10,650 bases of DNA. Source: Clostridiales bacterium (lineage in GTDB: Bacteria; Bacillota; Clostridia; Oscillospirales; Oscillospiraceae). Made by a program: the position numbers and the translations under genes. Below, in pieces: positions 6,196 to 10,650 of the stretch. The stretch spans positions 1 through 10,650 of the forward strand of contig DYBL01000011.1 in NCBI GenBank assembly GCA_019418625.1, read 5' to 3'. The notes below the pieces were generated by a model. It worked only from the letters and a program-made list of their open reading frames with translations. It made no database searches and was not told where the DNA came from. Every line of letters begins with the position of its first letter. Positions within the stretch are counted from its first letter, which is position 1.

Positions 6196-7275
6196 ATGGC
6201 GGCAGTACGCAAAGACCAGGCGCCGGAGGCCTACCGCCTGCATGTCCTCCGCCACGCCGCCGCGCTGGCGTTTCTGGGGGCGGTAGTCGTCATCGCCTGC
6301 GTGGCCGCCCTTTGGAGCGGCTCCTATGCAACGCCGCTTCCCCAGCTGCTGCGGGGCATCTTCGGCGCTGCGGAGGACCCGGCGGTGAACACGGTAGTGC
6401 GCTCATTGCGTCTGCCCCGGATCTGCACGGCCCTTTTGGGCGGCGCGGGACTGGGTGCCGCAGGCTGCGTACTCCAGTCGGTGCTGCGCAATCCCCTGGC
6501 CTCTGTCTCCACCCTGGGCATCTCCCAGGGGGCGGGCTTCGGTGCCGCCTTTGCCATCATCGTGCTGGGGGCGGGCATCCAGTCCAGCGGCAGCGCCGCC
6601 GGCGGACTGACCTTCACCAGCCCGGTGACCATCAGCCTGTGCGCGTTTGTTTGCAGCATGGCCGTGTCCCTTCTGATCCTGGCGCTGTCCCGGCTGCGGT
6701 CCGTATCGGCGGAGGCCATGGTGCTTGCGGGCGTGGCCCTCAGCTCCCTCTTTTCCGGCGCTTCCACGCTGCTCCAATACTTCGCCGACGAGGTGCAGCT
6801 GGCCTCCGTGGTGTTCTGGACCTTCGGCGACCTGGGCCGCACCACCTGGCATGAGGTGGGCATCATGGCGGCAGTCGTACTGGGTACGTTTGTCTACTTC
6901 TTTCTCTGCCGCTGGGACTACAATGCACTCTCCGGCGGCGAACAGACCGCCATGAGCCTTGGCGTCCGGGTGGACCGGCTGCGTCTCATCAACGTGCTTT
7001 TGTGCTCCCTCACGGCATCGGTGGTGGTGTCCTATGTAGGTGTCATCAACTTCATCGGACTGGTTGCCCCCCACCTGGCCCGGAGGCTGGTGGGCGGGAA
7101 TTACTGTGTGCTGCTGCCCGCCTCGGCCCTCACCGGCGCGGCGCTGCTGGTGCTGGGGGACCTGGCCGCCCGGCAGGTCCTCTCCCCGGTGGTGCTGCCC
7201 ATCGGCGCCATCACGTCGTTTCTGGGTGCGCCGCTGTTCCTCTATCTTTTGTTCAAGGGAGGGAAACGCCTGTGA
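6196..7275 (+). CDS. FecCD-family ABC transporter permease
   Basis: The membrane subunit of the importer, 359 residues, a usual length for the FecCD/BtuC family with about ten membrane helices. The first helix is near residues 21-40. The family signature around 73-118 is clear: LPRICTALLGGAGLGAAG, then LRNPLASVSTLGISQGAGFG. GLVAPHLARRL at 288-298 is the loop expected to contact the ATPase, and PIGAITSFLGAPLFLYLL lies near the C-terminus. Only one permease gene is present, so it should work as a homodimer. ATG at 6196 is one base after the lipoprotein stop, with GGAGGG inside the preceding gene's end. Its stop overlaps the ATPase start by 4 bp (GTGA), indicating translational coupling. Confidence 0.95.
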   Translation: MAAVRKDQAPEAYRLHVLRHAAALAFLGAVVVIACVAALWSGSYATPLPQLLRGIFGAAEDPAVNTVVRSLRLPRICTALLGGAGLGAAGCVLQSVLRNPLASVSTLGISQGAGFGAAFAIIVLGAGIQSSGSAAGGLTFTSPVTISLCAFVCSMAVSLLILALSRLRSVSAEAMVLAGVALSSLFSGASTLLQYFADEVQLASVVFWTFGDLGRTTWHEVGIMAAVVLGTFVYFFLCRWDYNALSGGEQTAMSLGVRVDRLRLINVLLCSLTASVVVSYVGVINFIGLVAPHLARRLVGGNYCVLLPASALTGAALLVLGDLAARQVLSPVVLPIGAITSFLGAPLFLYLLFKGGKRL

Positions 7276-8036
7276 TCTCCGTGGAGCACCTGAATTTCTC
7301 CTACCCCTGCGGACGGCAGATCCTGCGGGATATCTCCTTTGAAGCCCCCAGCGGGTCGTGCATGGCGATCCTGGGCAACAACGGTGCGGGAAAGAGTACC
7401 CTGCTAAAGTGCCTTTGCCATATCCTGCGGCCCCAGACCGGCCGGGCCATGCTGGACGGAACGGATCTTCTGACCCTGCCGCCCCGGCGCCTTGCTGAAT
7501 ACGTGGCCCTCATGTCCCAGGAGTCCCCCTCCGCCCGGCTGACGGTCTACGACACGCTGATGCTGGGCCGCAGGCCCTACATCCGCTGGGGCGTTGGGCA
7601 GCAGGACCGCTCGGCGGTCTCCGACATGCTCTCCCGGCTCCACCTGGAGCCTATGGCGGTGCGGTATCTGGACCAGCTCTCCGGCGGCGAGCGGCAGAAG
7701 GTGCTGCTGGGGCGGGCGCTGGTGCAGCAGCCAAAGCTCCTTTTGCTGGACGAGCCCACCAGCGCGCTGGACCTGCGCAACCAGTACGAGATGCTGTCCC
7801 TGGTGCGATGCATGTGTGCCGAGGCGGGCATCACCGCCATCCTGGTCCTCCATGACCTGAACCTGGCGCTGCGGTTCTGCGACCGGCTGCTGCTCCTCTC
7901 CGACGGAGCCGTGCACGCCTGCGGCGGCACGGAGATCATGACAAGTGCGCACATCCGAGCCGTGTACGGCATGGACGCGTCGGTGCGGACCGTGGACGGC
8001 GTGCCGGTGGTGATCCCCCATATGGCGGAGCGATAA
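7272..8036 (+). CDS. FecE/BtuD-type ABC transporter ATP-binding protein
   Basis: The cytoplasmic ATPase of the importer, 254 residues. All nucleotide-binding motifs are intact: Walker A GNNGAGKST (35-43), Q-loop Gln83, signature LSGGE (136-140), Walker B LLLLDEP (156-162), D-loop SALD (164-167) and the switch His194 in VLHDLN. The residue pattern, such as LTVYDTLMLGRRPYI, is that of the iron-siderophore/B12 ATPase class. The start is GTG at 7272, overlapping the permease stop, with AGGGAGGG 8 nt upstream. The frame is open further 5', but that extension lies over the permease gene and has no ABC homology. It is the last gene of the lar operon; a terminator begins at its stop codon. Confidence 0.95.
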   Translation: MISVEHLNFSYPCGRQILRDISFEAPSGSCMAILGNNGAGKSTLLKCLCHILRPQTGRAMLDGTDLLTLPPRRLAEYVALMSQESPSARLTVYDTLMLGRRPYIRWGVGQQDRSAVSDMLSRLHLEPMAVRYLDQLSGGERQKVLLGRALVQQPKLLLLDEPTSALDLRNQYEMLSLVRCMCAEAGITAILVLHDLNLALRFCDRLLLLSDGAVHACGGTEIMTSAHIRAVYGMDASVRTVDGVPVVIPHMAER

Positions 8037-8070
8037 AAAAGGCAGCGGCGCTGCCTTTTTTATTTTTTTT
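8034..8070 (+). terminator. Intrinsic terminator ending the lar/ABC operon
   Basis: A perfect 6-bp stem, GGCAGC/GCTGCC, with a GGC loop (8041-8055) is followed by a long T-run broken by one A (8056-8070). A run of A precedes the stem, so the hairpin can extend by A-T pairs and could act from both sides. It overlaps the ATPase stop codon. Confidence 0.92.
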
Positions 8071-8102
8071 TGAAGAAAACGACGCCGCTGCCTCGTTATA
8101 AT
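8071..8102 (+). promoter_or_regulatory. Probable promoter of the ECF sigma operon
   Basis: A perfect TATAAT (8097-8102) lies 24 bp before the sigma gene, but no good TTGACA is seen 16-18 bp upstream. Instead TGAAGA (8071-8076) lies 17 bp before CGTTAT (8094-8099), which resembles the TGAAAC/CGT pattern of ECF-type promoters. Autoregulation by the encoded sigma factor is therefore plausible but unproven. The 10-mer GGCAGCGGCG of the upstream terminator (8041-8050) is exactly complementary to 8083-8092 within this region. Confidence 0.45.
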
Positions 8103-8125
8103 AGCAGCAAGCGACAAGGAGGTGG

Positions 8126-8656
8126 ATGTGCGGCGTGGTATCCATCACAAATGAATCCTTTTCCCGGCTGGTGCAGCAGTATGAGCCATTGGTGTACACC
8201 ATCTGCTTTCAGCTGGTGCGCGACGCCGCAGCGGCGGAGGACCTGACCCAGGATACATTTCTCTCCGCCTATATCCACCGCTCGTCCATGCCCCCCGGGT
8301 ATGAGCGACAATGGCTGGGCCGCATCGCCGCCAACAAGGCCAAGGACCACCTGCAAAGCGCCTGGAAACGGCGCACGCTGCTGCCGGGAGACGAGGCCCT
8401 TCCCCCCGGCGCGGCGCCGGCGGCGGAGGAGACGGCCCTGGCCCGGGGCGGCGCCCGGGAGATCGCGGAGCTGATCCGAAACCTCCGGGAGCCCTATGGG
8501 CAAGTGTGCAGGCTCTGTCTTCTGGAAGAGCGCACGCCGGAGGAGGCGGCTTTGGCCCTGGGCAGGCCGGTCAAGACCATCCACACCCAGCTTGCCCGGG
8601 GAAAACAACTGCTGCGCACGCAGCTGGAAAGGAGCGGATCTCATGGAATTTTTTGA
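8126..8656 (+). CDS. ECF-type RNA polymerase sigma factor
   Basis: A 176-residue sigma-70 family protein with only regions 2 and 4, typical of extracytoplasmic function sigma factors. Region 2 spans about residues 12-82: FSRLVQQYEPLVYTI, then the core-binding DAAAAEDLTQDTFLSAY and WLGRIAANKAKDHL. A Pro/Ala-rich linker follows (about 85-105). The region 4 helix-turn-helix is near 119-166, with TPEEAALALGRPVKTIHTQLARGKQLL. The start is uncertain. ATG at 8126 is only 3 nt after GGAGG, which is short, while an in-frame GTG at 8135 is 12 nt away. Both give essentially the same protein. It overlaps the anti-sigma gene by 14 bp, so the pair is probably translationally coupled. Which signal it answers is not visible; the membrane partners suggest envelope stress. 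Confidence 0.92.
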   Translation: MCGVVSITNESFSRLVQQYEPLVYTICFQLVRDAAAAEDLTQDTFLSAYIHRSSMPPGYERQWLGRIAANKAKDHLQSAWKRRTLLPGDEALPPGAAPAAEETALARGGAREIAELIRNLREPYGQVCRLCLLEERTPEEAALALGRPVKTIHTQLARGKQLLRTQLERSGSHGIF

Positions 8657-9122
8657 TCAACACGGCCATCTGACGGATGAAGCCCTCCGGGCGCTGACGG
8701 AAAATGCCCCTATGGACGAGCTCAGCCGGCTGGAGGTCGCCGAACACCTGGCCTTCTGCGACCAGTGCCTGCAGCGCTACACCCTGTATCTGACCGGCCA
8801 GCCCACGCTGGTGCCGGCCCACAGCTGCCAGGAAAGCCTCTGGCGGCGCATCCGACAGCGGAGCATCCGCCTTATCACCAGCCGCTACGCCACGGCGGCC
8901 GCCGCGGTGGTGCTGGCGCTGACGGTGCTCTGGGGCAGTGCCCGGCTGCCTGCCTCCGGACTGCCGCTGTTCTCCGGGCAGGATGCCCCCATCTCCCAGC
9001 ACTTTGCGGACTGGTCCCAGCACTGGAGATCTTCCATCAACGGTCTTCTCTCCCGGTGCGGCGACTTCTTCGATCCCTATCACGGCCCGGACTCCCAGGC
9101 CATCCAAGGAGGTAACTCATGA
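8643..9122 (+). CDS. Membrane-anchored zinc-finger anti-sigma factor (zf-HC2/ZAS type)
   Basis: This is the probable cognate anti-sigma factor, 159 residues. The N-terminal cytoplasmic part has HLAFCDQC, the Hx3CxxC motif of ZAS domains (His35, Cys39, Cys42), preceded by a LTDEALRALTEN-type helix. A basic stretch (RRIRQRSIRLITSR) leads into one membrane helix at about 82-100. A short extracytoplasmic tail of about 59 residues follows, with no recognised domain and with Cys139. Such proteins hold the ECF sigma factor inactive until a signal changes or degrades them. ATG at 8643 follows AAAGGAG by 8 nt; an in-frame upstream extension would lie inside the sigma gene. The stop overlaps the next start (ATGA). 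Confidence 0.88.
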   Translation: MEFFDQHGHLTDEALRALTENAPMDELSRLEVAEHLAFCDQCLQRYTLYLTGQPTLVPAHSCQESLWRRIRQRSIRLITSRYATAAAAVVLALTVLWGSARLPASGLPLFSGQDAPISQHFADWSQHWRSSINGLLSRCGDFFDPYHGPDSQAIQGGNS

Positions 9123-9724
9123 AACCCAAACACGGATTCTTTCTTTTTGTCAGCTCCTGCATCCCCGGCTGCGGCCAGATGCACCAGGGCTATATGAAGC
9201 GGGGCACTTCTTTGATGCTGATCTTCTTCGGCCTGTTTGCCGTCTCCGTCTTTTTGCAGATCGGGGCACTGGCGGTCTTTATGGTGCCGGTGTGGCTCTA
9301 CGCCTTTTTTGACAGCTACAATCTCCGCAGCCGCATCGCCGACGGCTTCCCCCCCGCCGACGAGATGCTCTTCGGCCTTTCCGACATGGACAGCGCCCGG
9401 GCCGCGGCCCTCTTCCGCAAGCGGCACAGCCTCATCGGCTGGGGGTTGGTGGTCATCGGCTGCTGGACGTTCTACACGCTGCTGACCGACTGGCTCTTTG
9501 AATTTCTGGGCCAGTTCTTCTACGACACCTGGTGGCTCCCCCGCATCCTGGTCTACGACGTGCCCCGTCTGGTGCTGACCGCGGCCATCATCGCTCTGGG
9601 CATCTGGTTCATCCGGGGCCCCAAGCCCACCGGCAGCGAGATCCCTCCCTTTGTCCCGCCCATGGAGCCGGAGGAAGAAGCATCCGACCCCAGCGAGGAG
9701 GAGGCACGCCATGAAGCCCAATGA
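9119..9724 (+). CDS. TM2-domain-like membrane protein
   Basis: A 201-residue membrane protein of unknown function. The N-terminus resembles TM2-type domains: a Pro/Gly turn with CIPGCGQMHQGYMKRG (14-29), then two hydrophobic helices (about 31-47 and 49-65) ending in AFFDSYN. After a loop of about 40 residues (70-103, charged), two more helices are likely at about 104-130 and 149-166. The C-terminal tail is proline- and glutamate-rich (171-201), probably cytoplasmic and disordered. ATG at 9119 overlaps the anti-sigma stop; AAGGAGG is 6 nt upstream. It overlaps the next gene by 14 bp. Its place directly after a sigma/anti-sigma pair suggests an envelope-stress role or a part in signal sensing, which is inference. 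Confidence 0.75.
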   Translation: MKPKHGFFLFVSSCIPGCGQMHQGYMKRGTSLMLIFFGLFAVSVFLQIGALAVFMVPVWLYAFFDSYNLRSRIADGFPPADEMLFGLSDMDSARAAALFRKRHSLIGWGLVVIGCWTFYTLLTDWLFEFLGQFFYDTWWLPRILVYDVPRLVLTAAIIALGIWFIRGPKPTGSEIPPFVPPMEPEEEASDPSEEEARHEAQ

Positions 9725-10022
9725 CACCGCACCCGCCCGTCGGGTGGGCACATTCACCTTCGGTCTGGTACTCGTAGCCACAGGCCTTGGCATGCTGGCA
9801 GCCCTGTTTCTTCCACAGCTGGACCTGACGCTGTTGCTGCGCCTCTCTCCCCTGGCTCTTATCAGCCTGGGCATCGAGGTGCTGCTGGCGGCCCGGGACG
9901 GAGAGCGGCTCCGCTACGACTGGGTGGGCATGCTTCTATGCACCCTGATCGTTCTGGCGGCCATCGCCTGGTTCTCCGCGGCGTGGTACCTCACCTATTG
10001 GCAGGACTGTCCTTTCTTCTGA
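9711..10022 (+). CDS. Small membrane protein, LiaF transmembrane-like
   Basis: A 103-residue hydrophobic protein with about three or four membrane helices: near 13-33 (TFTFGLVLVATGLGMLAALF), about 39-60 (LLLRLSPLALISLGIEVLLA) and about 71-95. The pattern of a G-rich first helix followed by a second one ending before a short charged loop (ARDGERLRYD) resembles the LiaF-TM/DUF5668 group found beside envelope-stress regulators. The call is tentative because it rests on pattern only. ATG at 9711 follows GAGGAGG by 6 nt and overlaps the previous gene by 14 bp; an upstream ATG in frame lies in the coding region of that gene. It is the last gene of the operon, and a terminator follows within 6 bp. 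Confidence 0.7.
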   Translation: MKPNDTAPARRVGTFTFGLVLVATGLGMLAALFLPQLDLTLLLRLSPLALISLGIEVLLAARDGERLRYDWVGMLLCTLIVLAAIAWFSAAWYLTYWQDCPFF

Positions 10023-10027
10023 GCAGC

Positions 10028-10068
10028 AAAACCCGTGCCCCTCTCATGGGGACACGGGTTTTCTTTTT
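10028..10068 (+). terminator. Intrinsic terminator ending the ECF operon
   Basis: AAAACCCGTG (10028-10037) pairs with CACGGGTTTT (10053-10062). An inner CCCC/GGGG stem closes a six-base loop, with one bulged A at 10052. TTTT, C and a further T-run follow. The A-tract upstream makes it potentially bidirectional. Confidence 0.93.
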
Positions 10069-10081
10069 CCACAAATTGCAG

Positions 10082-10107
10082 TATAATAGTCGCAAAGCGA
10101 CTATTAT
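10082..10107. repeat. Perfect 11-bp inverted repeat overlapping a TATAAT box
   Basis: ATAATAGTCGC (10083-10093) and GCGACTATTAT (10097-10107) are exact reverse complements separated by AAA. The left arm overlaps a perfect TATAAT (10082-10087). No convincing -35 box lies 16-18 bp upstream (TTTTCT at 10059-10064 is weak). It may be an operator over a promoter for the gene at 10227, or the end of a small repeated element. Confidence 0.7.
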
Positions 10108-10121
10108 CATTTGATTCAAGC

Positions 10122-10192
10122 CGTTTTTCTCGCCCCTTGCAGGGCAACCGAAAACGTGGCATCATACCATTCCGGCTTCGCCGTCATGGTAT
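10122..10192. repeat. Two further hairpin-forming inverted repeats upstream of trmO
   Basis: CGTTTT (10122-10127) pairs with AAAACG (10151-10156) around an inner GCCC/GGGC hairpin (10132-10135/10142-10145). ATACCAT (10164-10170) pairs with ATGGTAT (10186-10192) around CGGC/GCCG (10173-10176/10180-10183) with a TTC loop. Together with the repeat at 10083-10107, nearly all of the 204-bp gap is palindromic. The composition is more AT-rich than the genes around it. Candidate identities are a miniature repeat element or a structured leader of trmO. Confidence 0.55.
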
Positions 10193-10226
10193 AAGTGAAA
10201 AACCATTGAAATAAGGGAGGTCTCTC

Positions 10227-10650
10227 ATGGACGATCTCTTCTCCATGCATACCATTGCCCACATCCGCAGCGACTTCTCCACAAAATTCGGCGTGCCCCG
10301 GCAAAGCGGCCTGGTGGACGCCCTGGAGGCCCAGGTGGTCTTTACGCCGCCCTACCGCAATCCCGACGCCGTCCGGGGATTGGAGGGCTTTTCCCACATC
10401 TGGCTCATCTGGGCCTTCCATCAGGCCGTCCGGGACACCTGGTCCCCCACCGTACGGCCGCCCCGGCTGGGCGGCAACGTCCGCATGGGCGTATTCGCCA
10501 CCCGCTCCCCCTTCCGCCCCAACCCCATCGGCCTTTCCTCCGTGGTTCTGGAGCGGGTGGAGCTGACGGCGGATCTGGGCCCGGTGCTCCATGTGCGGGG
10601 CGCGGACCTGGTGGACGGCACCCCCATCTTCGACATCAAGCCCTACATCC
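10227..10650 (+). CDS. trmO: TrmO/TsaA-type tRNA (t6A37) N6-methyltransferase, partial at the right edge
   Basis: The first 141 codons of a TsaA-like (UPF0066) protein. TrmO uses S-adenosylmethionine to methylate N6-threonylcarbamoyladenosine at position 37 of certain tRNAs, tuning decoding of ACY codons. Visible family blocks are the N-terminal IAHIRSDFSTKFGVPRQSG (10-28), LEGFSHIWLIWAFH (52-65), VRMGVFATRSPFRPNPIGLS (86-105) and GADLVDGTPIFDIKPYI near the edge, which are the conserved beta-barrel and SAM-site segments. The C-terminal part is outside the window. ATG at 10227 has AAGGGAGG 6 nt upstream; Met7 has no comparable site. It stands alone after a terminator and a palindrome-rich gap. 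Confidence 0.93.
   Translation, partial: MDDLFSMHTIAHIRSDFSTKFGVPRQSGLVDALEAQVVFTPPYRNPDAVRGLEGFSHIWLIWAFHQAVRDTWSPTVRPPRLGGNVRMGVFATRSPFRPNPIGLSSVVLERVELTADLGPVLHVRGADLVDGTPIFDIKPYI

Noticed and set aside
5136..6212. Minus-strand open frame opposite the binding-protein gene
   Set aside because: It is an antisense shadow caused by high GC in third positions. No start signal or family pattern is seen, and the plus strand carries a clear lipoprotein.
7002..7271. N-terminal extension of the ABC ATPase
   Set aside because: This stretch lies within the permease gene in another frame and has no ABC features. GTG at 7272 has a good ribosome binding site and starts the normal N-terminal strand.
10116..10592. 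Minus-strand open frame over the 5' part of trmO
   Set aside because: Most of it is antisense to a clear TrmO coding region. Only the last part, across the palindromic gap, is of interest, and that is reported as a possible repeat element.

Overview
The window looks like a chromosomal segment of a GC-rich Firmicute, most plausibly a gut-type member of the Oscillospiraceae/Clostridia. This is inferred from G/C-dominated third codon positions, strong AAGGAGG-type ribosome binding sites before almost every gene, sigma-A-like promoters, and the gene families present. The genus cannot be fixed from the sequence alone.

Layout: (1) Positions 1-1349, minus strand: a two-gene unit, a DUF3842 protein followed by a sodium-dependent NSS-family transporter that runs off the left edge. 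(2) Positions 1350-1608: a compact divergent regulatory region. It holds a TTGACA/TATGCT promoter facing left, a near-consensus extended -10 promoter facing right, and an RNA leader of about 145 nt. The leader contains four alternating complementary segments and a terminator placed directly before the larE ribosome binding site. (3) Positions 1609-8036, plus strand: a tightly packed seven-gene operon, larE-larB-larC, an FmdE-family metalloprotein, then a lipoprotein/permease/ATPase ABC importer of the FecBCD/BtuFCD type, closed by a terminator. (4) Positions 8071-10022: a second operon with an ECF sigma factor, a zinc-binding-type membrane anti-sigma factor, and two small membrane proteins (TM2-like and LiaF-TM-like), also closed by a strong terminator. 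(5) Positions 10023-10226: an intergenic region rich in inverted repeats. (6) Position 10227 to the right edge: the start of a TrmO/TsaA-type tRNA methyltransferase.

How the genes fit together: LarB, LarE and LarC are the three enzymes that build the nickel-pincer nucleotide (NPN) cofactor from nicotinic acid adenine dinucleotide. The cofactor's first known user is the lactate racemase LarA, and no larA is present here. Co-transcription with a chelate-type ABC importer and an FmdE protein suggests one operon that acquires a metal (nickel is the obvious candidate), handles it, and assembles NPN. LarC carries an exceptional His-rich 18-bp tandem repeat (11 units plus a tail, 41 His in 75 residues), which fits nickel storage or delivery. 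The leader looks like a transcription attenuator and may sense the metal or a pathway product. The most interesting candidate system is therefore this leader-controlled, nickel-centred operon. The metal transported, the role of FmdE and the leader's ligand are all inference.
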